From Patescibacteria group bacterium (GTDB taxonomy: Bacteria > Patescibacteriota > Minisyncoccia > JAHIHE01): a stretch of DNA of 6,827 nt. Location: contig JAHIHE010000018.1 in NCBI GenBank assembly GCA_018899995.1, positions 1 through 6,827 of the forward strand, given 5' to 3'. Each line of letters opens with the position of its first letter. The stretch's first letter is position 1. Below, in pieces: positions 1 to 4,636 of this stretch. The notes under the pieces were generated by a model. It saw only the letters and a list, made by a program, of their open reading frames with translations. It ran no database searches and was not told the origin of the DNA. The position numbers and the translations under genes are program-made.

Positions 1-291
1 GATCCTTTGTTCTTTGTGATCGGGTTTTAGCTTCCTTCTTTTCACATCGTCTGCTACTCGCCTGACCAGTTTGGGTTTCTGGGCCGGTTCTGGTTTCTGC
101 TTTTCTTCAGTTTCAGCCGCTTTTATAGCAGCTGCTCTTGCTGTTGCCGCTTTTTGTGCGGCTTCCCGCATATTTGCCTCTACCATTGCGGCGGCTTCCT
201 CCGCTTCACGCCTTTTTGCGGTTTGCGCTTTTCTCTGCTCCCTGTTCTGTTCTCTTTTTACACGATTCTTGCTTATTCCTTCCTGTTTCAT
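1..291 (-). CDS. Lys/Glu/Ala-rich small protein, 3' end cut by window edge
   Basis: I do not recognise this gene. Reading leftwards from ATG at 291-289, 97 codons stay open to the first base of the window, so the C-terminus is missing. GGAGG lies 10 nt before the ATG, which fixes the start. The protein begins MKQEGISKNRVKREQNREQR and continues as an Ala/Glu/Lys/Arg-rich stretch to about residue 65, then a Pro/Lys/Glu linker (KQKPEPAQKPK) and a basic tail (VRRVADDVKRRKLKP). No signal peptide or membrane segment is visible; a long charged helix or coiled coil is the likely shape, with nucleic-acid binding possible but unproven. The plus-strand reading of the same DNA gives an odd Ala/Cys/Phe/Ser-rich peptide without an SD, as expected of a shadow of Lys/Glu/Ala codons. 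Confidence 0.6.
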   Translation of the reverse strand, partial: MKQEGISKNRVKREQNREQRKAQTAKRREAEEAAAMVEANMREAAQKAATARAAAIKAAETEEKQKPEPAQKPKLVRRVADDVKRRKLKPDHKEQRI

Positions 292-364
292 AACTGATTT
301 TCCTCCATTTTAATTTTCTTTAATAACAGCATCTTGCGACAAGTTTCCTTATCTTAAGACACTT

Positions 365-421
365 CCCATGTAGGGCAGCTGCACGAATTTTGGCAAAATT
401 TATGCAAATGTCCTACAAGGG
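365..421 (-). promoter_or_regulatory. structured leader element upstream of the Lys/Glu/Ala-rich gene
   Basis: Outer arms 365-374 (CCCATGTAGG) and 412-421 (CCTACAAGGG) pair at 9 of 10 positions. Inside lie the palindrome GCAGCTGC (375-382) and a perfect 6-bp hairpin, AATTTT-GGC-AAAATT (386-400), whose stem is lengthened by TGCA blocks at 380-383 and 403-406. The element lies between the candidate promoter (472-498) and the SD of the gene starting at 291, so it would be in the 5' leader. Folding is seen in the sequence; a regulatory role is inference. Confidence 0.4.
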
Positions 422-471
422 ATTTTGAGAAAATGTGAATTTTTTCCGCTTAGATTATTTTAGTGTGCAAG

Positions 472-498
472 ATTTTAAAGGATTTTAAACCCTGTCAA
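472..498 (-). promoter_or_regulatory. candidate sigma-70 promoter for the Lys/Glu/Ala-rich gene
   Basis: On the minus strand a perfect -35 TTGACA (498-493) is followed after 15 nt by TAAAAT (477-472), one mismatch from TATAAT. The spacer is shorter than the usual 16-18 nt. Transcription would start near 465 and give a leader of about 175 nt. Confidence 0.35.
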
Positions 499-598
499 GT
501 AAAATTCAATTTGACGAGAGTAAACCTTTTTCTAAACTGCAACTTTTCGTCTCTGTTTTTTAAGCAAGACATTCTGCATCTGCGCGGTTACAATTTAG

Positions 599-645
599 AA
601 AAAGGCAAGAATATGAATAAAGTTTGTTTTTTTACCATATTCTTG
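599..645 (-). terminator. intrinsic terminator of the 62-codon gene
   Basis: On the minus strand, 9 nt after the stop codon at 655, CAAGAATATG (645-636) pairs perfectly with CATATTCTTG (615-606), followed by CC and TTTTT (603-599). The 20-nt loop is long and the stem is AT-rich, but position and T-run fit a terminator that closes this transcript. Confidence 0.6.
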
Positions 646-654
646 ATTTGTTTA

Positions 655-843
655 CTAGAAGTATTGGGAGCGAATGGCTATACAGGCAATGCCGGATGTT
701 ATAGTTACATTTCTGCCATTAAAATTTATAGAACTGTTCCGTTTATAAATTTCTACTTTTCTCCAGCCGCCTTCTTCGGGTATTGCCATGCTTTTCAGCT
801 TAACCCTGTTTAATAAAGAGCTGTGCAATTTTCTCCTTTTCAT
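655..843 (-). CDS. 62-residue small protein of unknown function
   Basis: I do not recognise the family. ATG at 843-841 is preceded by GGAGGT (859-854) at 10-nt spacing, the best SD in the window, and the frame ends with TAG at 657-655. The protein starts with a basic segment (MKRRKLHSSLLNRVKLKS), followed by PEEGGWRKVEIYKR and a beta-prone Asn/Ile/Val-rich end (FNGRNVTITSG...IAIRSQYF). There is one Cys, no signal peptide and no membrane segment. An earlier in-frame ATG at 909 lies inside the upstream palindrome, lacks an SD and is unlikely. The frame sits between its own consensus promoter and its own terminator, which supports it more than its composition does. The overlapping plus-strand frame (463-813) has no such signals. 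Confidence 0.6.
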   Translation of the reverse strand: MKRRKLHSSLLNRVKLKSMAIPEEGGWRKVEIYKRNSSINFNGRNVTITSGIACIAIRSQYF

Positions 844-864
844 TTTAGTTTTACCTCCGTTTGC

Positions 865-925
865 TTTCCAGAAGCTATGGATAATCAATAATATCATATT
901 ATTGACCATTCGCAGCTTCTGGAAA
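865..925 (-). repeat. 61-nt imperfect palindrome in the leader of the 62-codon gene
   Basis: The 12-bp arms TTTCCAGAAGCT (865-876) and AGCTTCTGGAAA (914-925) are perfect. Within them ATGG (877-880) faces CCAT (906-909), and the centre is a 9-bp perfect palindrome, CAATAATAT-C-ATATTATTG (886-904). About 25 base pairs can form with small internal loops. It lies between the minus-strand promoter and the SD, starting about 23 nt into the transcript, and leaves the SD free. On the plus strand it is followed by ATTTTT, so it could also act as a terminator in that direction. Operator, RNA-stability element or transposon-related sequence are all possible. Confidence 0.65.
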
Positions 926-955
926 TTTTTAACCGCAATAAGTCATTAACACATC

Positions 956-983
956 ATTATAGCAGGTTTTAGGAAAATGTCAA
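956..983 (-). promoter_or_regulatory. consensus sigma-70 promoter, minus strand
   Basis: On the minus strand TTGACA (983-978), a 16-nt spacer and TATAAT (961-956) are both perfect matches to consensus, with TGC directly before the -10, making an extended -10 as well. The expected start is near 949. This is the strongest promoter in the window and points at the 62-codon gene. Confidence 0.75.
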
Positions 984-1001
984 GAGCTGTCTTGAGCTGT
1001 C
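980..1001. promoter_or_regulatory. operator-like dyad and direct repeat at the minus-strand -35
   Basis: TCAAGA (980-985) and TCTTGA (990-995) form a perfect 6-bp dyad with a 4-nt centre overlapping the -35 box (978-983). GAGCTGTC occurs twice, at 984-991 and 994-1001, exactly 10 bp apart. Placement fits a regulator site for the minus-strand promoter; this role is inference. Confidence 0.3.
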
Positions 1002-1054
1002 GTGCCAAACCCAGAAAGTCGGACTTCCACAAACCTCCGCAAGCCAAATTTTTC

Positions 1055-1083
1055 TTGACAGGAAAAAGTTATTACGGTATTAT
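1055..1083 (+). promoter_or_regulatory. sigma-70 promoter of rpsB-tsf
   Basis: TTGACA (1055-1060), a 17-nt spacer and TATTAT (1078-1083, one mismatch) predict a start near 1090 and a leader of about 70 nt. The leader holds the perfect dyad GCAGTT-A-AACTGC (1101-1113), overlapping AAACT/AGTTT (1107-1111, 1117-1121). In Escherichia coli the rpsB leader mediates feedback by S2; whether this leader does so is unknown. Confidence 0.7.
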
Positions 1084-1162
1084 AGTTATAAGCACTCAAA
1101 GCAGTTAAACTGCGGGAGTTTGTTTAATTTGTCCTAATTTATGGTGAGTTTATCGAACCATT

Positions 1163-1876
1163 ATGGAAGATGCTATTATTAACAAGGAGAAAAATCTAAT
1201 GGAAATGCTAAAAGCTGGCGTTCATTTTGGCCACAAAACAACAAAATGGAATCCAAAAATGTCCCCGTATATTTTCGGGGTAAGAAACGGAGTTCATATC
1301 ATTGACCTTGAGCAGACAATCGGCGGCTTAAACAGCGCGCTGGCGTTCGTGAATAAAATCGCTACGAGCGGCGGCGTAATGGTTTTTATAGGAACCAAAA
1401 AACAGGTCAAGGGACTGATAAAAGAATCGGCCGCTAAAATCGGAATGCCCTATGTTGCCGAAAGGTGGATCGGCGGGCTTTTCACGAATTTTGAAGTTAT
1501 TTCAAAGCAAATAAAACTGCTTGACCAGCTTGAAAAAGACAGGGATACGGGAAAACTTGACAAATACACCAAAAAAGAGCAGCTTAATCTTATCCGAAAA
1601 ATAAGAAAATTAATTCAGAAATTCGGCGGCATAAGAACGCTGAAAAAAATGCCCGAAGCGGTTTTTGTGGCGGATGTCAATGTTGACAGAATCGCGGTTG
1701 AAGAATCAAGAAAGAAAAACATTCCGGTCGTCGCCATAGTGGATACGGATACCGATCCGACATTGGCCACTTATCCAATTCCGGCAAACGACGACGCGAT
1801 AAGTTCGGTTAAGCTGATTGTTGGTAAACTAGTTGAAGAATTTGGAAAAGGAAAAACAGCGAAAAATCAGGAATAA
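1163..1876 (+). CDS. rpsB: 30S ribosomal protein S2
   Basis: S2 is a late-assembling protein of the small subunit, bound between head and body, and is needed with S1 for mRNA binding. The 237-residue product shows the family signatures in order: MLKAGVHFGH (residues 15-24), WNPKMSPYIFGVRNGVHIID (29-48), FIGTKKQ (75-81), RWIGGLFTNF (101-110), the coiled-coil segment around 113-160, VVAIVDTDTDPTLATYPIPA near 190-210, and NDDAISSVKLI. Length is close to the usual 225-260. The start is uncertain: ATG 1163 gives a normal N-terminal extension but has only GGTGAG 14 nt upstream, whereas in-frame ATG 1199 (residue 13) has AGGAG at 9-nt spacing and would leave only two residues before MLKAGVHFGH. I keep 1163 because the family usually has several residues before that motif. 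It heads the conserved rpsB-tsf pair. Confidence 0.96.
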   Translation: MEDAIINKEKNLMEMLKAGVHFGHKTTKWNPKMSPYIFGVRNGVHIIDLEQTIGGLNSALAFVNKIATSGGVMVFIGTKKQVKGLIKESAAKIGMPYVAERWIGGLFTNFEVISKQIKLLDQLEKDRDTGKLDKYTKKEQLNLIRKIRKLIQKFGGIRTLKKMPEAVFVADVNVDRIAVEESRKKNIPVVAIVDTDTDPTLATYPIPANDDAISSVKLIVGKLVEEFGKGKTAKNQE

Positions 1877-1944
1877 AGTTTTTATTAAGATTTTTGATTT
1901 GATTTTTTAGGACTGGATTAAGATTAAGAACCGTTTTGATTTAC

Positions 1945-2003
1945 GATTTATGGTTTAGGATTTAGGAACAAATTCATAATTCGTAAATCTTAAATCATAA
2001 ATC
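1945..2003. repeat. 24-bp AT-rich inverted repeat between rpsB and tsf
   Basis: Left arm 1945-1968 and right arm 1980-2003 pair over 24 positions with one mismatch and two positions that are G-U in RNA, around an 11-nt loop. Each arm is built of degenerate GATTTA-like units about 7 nt apart. The right arm is followed by TTTT and ends 8 nt before the tsf ATG. It may be a weak terminator, a processing site or a translation-control hairpin. Confidence 0.7.
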
Positions 2004-2011
2004 TTTTGCAT

Positions 2012-2605
2012 ATGATTGACACGCAAAAAATAAAAGCGTTGCGCGAAGCGACAGGGGCAAGCATGGTGGATTGCCAGAAAATTCTTGCCAAGACAAAAGG
2101 CGATTTTGAGGCGGCGAAGAAAATTTTGTCTGAAAAATCCAAAAGAGCGGTTGGCAAAAAAACAGGCCGCTTGACGAGCGAGGGGATAGTGGAAGCGTAT
2201 ATTCACAGCAACAGAAAAATAGGAGCTTTGGTGGAACTTGCCTGCGAAACCGATTTTGTCGCGAAAAATCCGCTATTTTTGGAACTGGCGCATAATATCG
2301 CGATGCACATCGCCGCCGCCAATCCGCTTTGTGTTGACTCGCCCGAGTTCCACCCGGAGATTTTGGCGCGCATTGAAGAAGAAAAGAAAAAGGCGCTGGC
2401 TGAATTTGGCGGGAAAAAGCCGAAAGAAATGATAGAAAACATTATAGCCGGAAAAATAAAAAAATACACCGCGAGCGTTTCGCTGTTGAGCCAGGAGTAC
2501 GTAAAAGATCCGCAAAAAACGGTCGGCGATATAATCAATGAAACGATTGCCAAGATTGGAGAGAATATCAGGGTCAAGAGATTTTGCCGCTTTCAGATTG
2601 AATAA
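2012..2605 (+). CDS. tsf: elongation factor Ts (short form)
   Basis: EF-Ts exchanges GDP on EF-Tu in the cytoplasm. The 197-residue product starts MIDTQKIKALREATGASMVD, the N-terminal UBA-like domain (about 1-45), followed by the EF-Tu contact motif TDFVAKN (80-86; usual form TDFVARN), LLSQEYVKDPQKTVGD (158-173) and the C-terminal IGENIRVKRFCRF. Most bacterial EF-Ts are about 280-300 residues; a short form near 196 residues is known from Thermus, so this is not a truncation. I place the start at ATG 2012, the usual first residue of the UBA domain; the TTG six bases upstream is less likely. No SD precedes it, and a 24-bp hairpin ends just before it. It follows rpsB by 135 nt. Confidence 0.95.
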   Translation: MIDTQKIKALREATGASMVDCQKILAKTKGDFEAAKKILSEKSKRAVGKKTGRLTSEGIVEAYIHSNRKIGALVELACETDFVAKNPLFLELAHNIAMHIAAANPLCVDSPEFHPEILARIEEEKKKALAEFGGKKPKEMIENIIAGKIKKYTASVSLLSQEYVKDPQKTVGDIINETIAKIGENIRVKRFCRFQIE

Positions 2606-2648
2606 TCGTTTTTAGATCAAGATATTTGTTTTAGCGTTAGTTGGCGCT

Positions 2649-2672
2649 CCTGCTTATTATTAGGCAGGTTTT
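2649..2672 (+). terminator. intrinsic terminator after tsf
   Basis: CCTGCTTA (2649-2656), loop TTAT, TAGGCAGG (2661-2668) form an 8-bp stem (one G-U pair) followed by TTTT (2669-2672), 43 nt after the tsf stop. It would separate rpsB-tsf from the next gene. Confidence 0.7.
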
Positions 2673-2676
2673 GATA

Positions 2677-2682
2677 TATAAT
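2677..2682 (+). promoter_or_regulatory. candidate -10 box for the ricT transcript
   Basis: A perfect TATAAT lies directly after the tsf terminator. The best -35 at 17-nt spacing is only TTATTA (2654-2659), inside the terminator, so the promoter is weak or activator-dependent if real. Transcription would start near 2689, almost at the left arm of the inverted repeat 2685-2817. Confidence 0.35.
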
Positions 2683-2684
2683 GT

Positions 2685-2817
2685 AGTAGCCTCTGAAAAA
2701 CTACCAAAAATATTTTTTATAAACTTAAAATGGTTTAAACGATTGACTTTTCTTTTGCAATAATGGTTCAATTTCATTCACCATAAATCGCAAATGTGTT
2801 GTTTTTCAGAGGCTACT
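2685..2817 (+). promoter_or_regulatory. ricT leader with 17-bp SD-masking inverted repeat
   Basis: The arms 2685-2701 (AGTAGCCTCTGAAAAAC) and 2801-2817 (GTTTTTCAGAGGCTACT) are perfectly complementary over 17 bp and enclose 99 nt. The right arm contains AGAGG (2808-2812), the only SD-like sequence before the ricT ATG at 2827 (14 nt spacing); the left arm contains its complement CCTCT. The enclosed part is very AT-rich with a small ATGGT/ACCAT hairpin (2763-2784). No clear target-site duplication flanks it, so a miniature transposon is possible but less supported than a leader RNA. Confidence 0.5.
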
Positions 2818-2826
2818 GTAATTAAT

Positions 2827-3642
2827 ATGATAGCGCAAATCAAAATCTATCCATGGGAAAAAGAGACCGAATTTGACATCGGCGATTTGAAACTGCGAAA
2901 AGGCGACTATGTTATCGTAAAAAGCGCGGACGGACAGGAAGGCGAGATTGAAGCGGCCGAGATACTCGCTGTTAAAGAAAGCACCCGCACTAAAAATATC
3001 AGGCCGATTGTAAAAATCGCCAACGCTTCCGATATTGAGAGAATAAAACAGTATGGCGCGAAAAAAAGCGACGCTTTAAGTTTTATTAAAAAGAAAGCAA
3101 AAAGTCGCAATATTAAAATTAAGATTATAGACGCGCAGTTCAGTTTTGACGGATCGCGGATCAGTTTGGCCTTCACGGCGCCACAGAGAGTGGATTTTAG
3201 GGAGCTGGTAAAGGATTTTTCAAAACATTTTCAAAAGTCGGTTAAAATGGCGCAAATCGGGTCGCGGGACAGCGCGAGAAGCTTTGGCGGAATCGGCATG
3301 TGTGGAAGGCGCCTGTGCTGCGCCAGTTTTTTGAAAAAACTTGAAAGCGTCACCCTGAATGACGCAAAATCCCAGCGGTTGGACAATCGGTCCGCTGGCC
3401 GTCTTAGCGGCGTATGCGGCCGGCTTAAATGCTGCGTGGCGTATGAATCCAAATTATACGAAGAATTAAAAAGGGGCTTGCCCGAAACAGGGAGGCAAGT
3501 TATAACTCCGCGCGGCAACGGCGAGGTTACGGATTTGGATATTTTATCCCGCAGGGTAAAGGTGCGGCTGGCCGATAAAACTTCCGCCTTTTTTAACTTC
3601 AAAGAAGTAAAATTAATCAGCCCCGATTCGGTAAAAAAATAA
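2827..3642 (+). CDS. ricT: PSP1-domain protein, RicT/YaaT family
   Basis: The family is known in Bacillus as RicT (YaaT), part of the RicA-RicF-RicT complex that carries iron-sulfur clusters and assists RNase Y in mRNA maturation; it acts in the cytoplasm. The 271-residue product has the PSP1 core with GDYVIVKSADGQEGEI (26-41) and two Cys signatures, CGRRLCC (159-165) and CGRLKCC (197-203). These six Cys match those of the family and probably bind the cluster. A KOW-like beta segment follows (GRQVITPRGNGEVTDLD, near 223-239). I chose ATG 2827 over the in-frame ATG 2794 because the latter would translate the inverted repeat and add a non-conserved MCCFSEATVIN. No ricA or ricF is in the window, so its partners here are unknown. 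The gene is followed after 4 nt by the TPR gene, probably co-transcribed. Confidence 0.9.
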   Translation: MIAQIKIYPWEKETEFDIGDLKLRKGDYVIVKSADGQEGEIEAAEILAVKESTRTKNIRPIVKIANASDIERIKQYGAKKSDALSFIKKKAKSRNIKIKIIDAQFSFDGSRISLAFTAPQRVDFRELVKDFSKHFQKSVKMAQIGSRDSARSFGGIGMCGRRLCCASFLKKLESVTLNDAKSQRLDNRSAGRLSGVCGRLKCCVAYESKLYEELKRGLPETGRQVITPRGNGEVTDLDILSRRVKVRLADKTSAFFNFKEVKLISPDSVKK

Positions 3643-3646
3643 TTAT

Positions 3647-4165
3647 ATGAACTACGACGCTGTTTTATCGGCTTTGATTATCCTTTCTTTTTTTGGTATA
3701 ATTATAATCTTAATAAGAAAAATTCCGGAAATTTCTTCGGGATATTGGCGGGACAAAGCACTATCGGATGCCTTAGCCGGCGAAAAGGGGAAGTCCTCAA
3801 AAATGAAGAATTTGCTTTTTCTTATCCTGATAAAACTGGAAAAGTTTCTGCGTCAGATAAGGATTTACATCTTAAAACTGGACGGAAAAACATTTGCATG
3901 GATTGAACACCTGCGCAAGAAATCTTCGGAAATAACCAATAACGCCAACAAAATTTCGCTAAAGCTGCATTTTAAAATAGAAGAAAGCCGACTTTTAAAT
4001 ATGGTGGCTAGAAACCCCAAAAATCCGGAAAATTATAAAAAGCTGGGGCTGTTGTATTTTCAAAACAAGAATTTTAAAGATGCTGGCGAATCGCTGAAAG
4101 AGTATTTAAAATTGAACCCTGGCGACGATGAAATAAAAAAAATCATGGGAGAAATGCCGATGTAG
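3647..4165 (+). CDS. membrane-anchored TPR-repeat protein
   Basis: The 172-residue product has one N-terminal hydrophobic segment (about residues 6-24, LSALIILSFFGIIIILI), then a basic, helical linker, and a C-terminal tetratricopeptide unit and a half (about 120-165): NPENYKKLGLLYFQNKNFKD and AGESLKEYLKLNPGDDEIKK show the usual W/Y-LG-Y-A-P spacing. It is probably a single-pass inner-membrane protein with the TPR part on the cytoplasmic side, a scaffold for protein contacts; partners are unknown. It starts 4 nt after ricT with no SD, so translational coupling is likely. Oddly, its last codons and stop (MPM-stop) lie in a tRNA remnant (4156-4178), suggesting that the original 3' end was replaced. 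Confidence 0.8.
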   Translation: MNYDAVLSALIILSFFGIIIILIRKIPEISSGYWRDKALSDALAGEKGKSSKMKNLLFLILIKLEKFLRQIRIYILKLDGKTFAWIEHLRKKSSEITNNANKISLKLHFKIEESRLLNMVARNPKNPENYKKLGLLYFQNKNFKDAGESLKEYLKLNPGDDEIKKIMGEMPM

Positions 4166-4178
4166 CCCAGGGGTAGAC
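4156..4178 (+). pseudogene. 5' remnant of a tRNA gene, probably Thr
   Basis: GCCGATGTAGC (4156-4166) is identical to the first 11 bases of the tRNA-Thr(GGT) gene at 4762, and the following AGGGGTAGA matches the D-loop of the two Thr(TGT) genes. No anticodon arm or 3' half follows. The TAG within it (4163-4165) is the stop of the TPR gene. Confidence 0.6.
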
Positions 4179-4196
4179 CTGCCCGCCATCGCCTAA

Positions 4197-4268
4197 GCCG
4201 AGATAGCTCAGGGGTAGAGCAACTGTTTTGTAAACCGTAGGTTGGAGGTTTGAATCCTCTTCTCGGCT
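4197..4268 (+). tRNA. tRNA-Thr (TGT), first copy, slightly degenerate
   Basis: Acceptor GCCGAGA (4197-4203) pairs with TCTCGGC (4261-4267); D-stem GCTC/GAGC (4206-4209, 4217-4220); anticodon TGT at 4229-4231; T-stem GGAGG/CCTCT (4244-4248, 4256-4260). CCA is not encoded. Two flaws set it apart from the second copy: a T-C mismatch in the anticodon stem (4224/4236) and T instead of C at position 56 of the T-loop (TTTGAAT). It decodes ACA, and by wobble other ACN codons, but may be less active. Confidence 0.85.
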
Positions 4269-4281
4269 CAGGCATAGGCAG

Positions 4282-4309
4282 GCGGGGCAACGCTTTTGCA
4301 TCGCCCCGC
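4282..4309. repeat. GC-rich hairpin between the two tRNA-Thr(TGT) genes
   Basis: GCGGGGC (4282-4288) and GCCCCGC (4303-4309) form a perfect 7-bp stem with a 14-nt loop. The right arm is also part of the inverted repeat around the second tRNA, so the two pairings exclude each other. Confidence 0.55.
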
Positions 4310-4410
4310 ACCAATATGCCGTCCTAGCTCAGGGGTAGAGCAACTGTTTTGTAAACAGTAGGTCGTCGGTTCAAATCCGACGGACGGCTCTGAGCTTATA
4401 TGGTGCGGGG
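4304..4410. repeat. inverted repeat enclosing the second tRNA-Thr(TGT)
   Basis: CCCCGCACC (4304-4312) pairs perfectly with GGTGCGGGG (4402-4410); AATAT (4313-4317) and ATAT (4398-4401) extend the stem with one bulge up to the 5' end of the tRNA. Confidence 0.6.
4318..4389 (+). tRNA. tRNA-Thr (TGT), second copy
   Basis: Acceptor GCCGTCC (4318-4324) pairs perfectly with GGACGGC (4382-4388); D-stem GCTC/GAGC (4327-4330, 4338-4341); anticodon stem ACTGT/ACAGT with anticodon TGT at 4350-4352; T-stem GTCGG/CCGAC with the normal loop TTCAAAT. Discriminator T; CCA is not encoded. All stems are intact, so this is probably the functional ACA-decoding copy. Confidence 0.95.
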
Positions 4411-4414
4411 TAAA

Positions 4415-4447
4415 TAGGTCGTCGGTCCGAATCCGACCGTGGGCTCC
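4415..4447 (+). pseudogene. 3' remnant of a tRNA gene
   Basis: A T-arm GTCGG-TCCGAAT-CCGAC (4421-4437) followed by CGTGGGC (4438-4444), T and CC. TAGGTCGTCGGT matches the variable loop and T-stem of the second Thr(TGT) gene base for base. GAGC at 4392-4395 sits about where a D-stem end would be, but the stretch between cannot form an anticodon arm, and no GCCCACG acceptor partner is present. Confidence 0.6.
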
Positions 4448-4451
4448 GTAA

Positions 4452-4543
4452 AATAACTAATAACCCATGACTCATAACTAATAACAATTCAGTTTTTTTA
4501 ATAGATTTTGTTATAAGTCATAAGTTATCGGTTGTAAGTTATT
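4452..4543. repeat. 34-nt imperfect inverted array before tRNA-Tyr
   Basis: Left arm 4452-4485, made of AATAACT/AATAACC-like units, faces right arm 4510-4543, made of GTTATAA/GTTATCG-like units, around a loop containing seven T. Most of the 34 positions pair. It fills the gap between the tRNA remnant and tRNA-Tyr. Confidence 0.65.
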
Positions 4544-4548
4544 GTATT

Positions 4549-4635
4549 GGGCGGATACCGAAGTAGTCAAACGGGGCAGACTGTAAATCTGTTGGCCTCC
4601 GGCCTTCGAAGGTGCAAATCCTTCTCCGCCCACCA
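4549..4635 (+). tRNA. tRNA-Tyr (GTA)
   Basis: A class II tRNA: acceptor GGGCGGA (4549-4555) with TCCGCCC (4625-4631), anticodon loop CTGTAAA with GTA at 4583-4585 in a GCAGA/TCTGT stem, a long variable arm GGCC-TCC-GGCC (4594-4604), and T-stem GAAGG/CCTTC. Discriminator A, and CCA is encoded (4633-4635). The T-loop TGCAAAT has G where T55 (pseudouridine) is nearly universal. Confidence 0.95.
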
Positions 4636-4636
4636 A

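Noticed and set aside
71..313. Plus-strand frame of 80 codons rich in Ala, Cys, Phe and Ser
   Set aside because: It mirrors the Lys/Glu/Ala codons of the minus-strand gene, which has a proper SD; the plus frame has none.
463..813. Plus-strand frame of 116 codons with a signal-peptide-like stretch (MNKVCFFTIFLICLLEVLG)
   Set aside because: No SD or promoter; it overlaps the minus-strand gene and its terminator, and the hydrophobic stretch is produced by the T-rich terminator loop.
2006..2011. TTG start extending tsf by two codons
   Set aside because: EF-Ts proteins begin at the UBA domain; ATG 2012 matches and neither start has an SD.
2685..2817. Miniature inverted-repeat transposon before ricT
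   Set aside because: The 17-bp ends would fit, but no convincing target duplication flanks them and only one copy is in the window; kept as an alternative to a leader RNA.
2794..2826. ATG giving ricT eleven extra residues
   Set aside because: The extension is encoded mainly by the inverted-repeat arm and does not resemble the family N-terminus.
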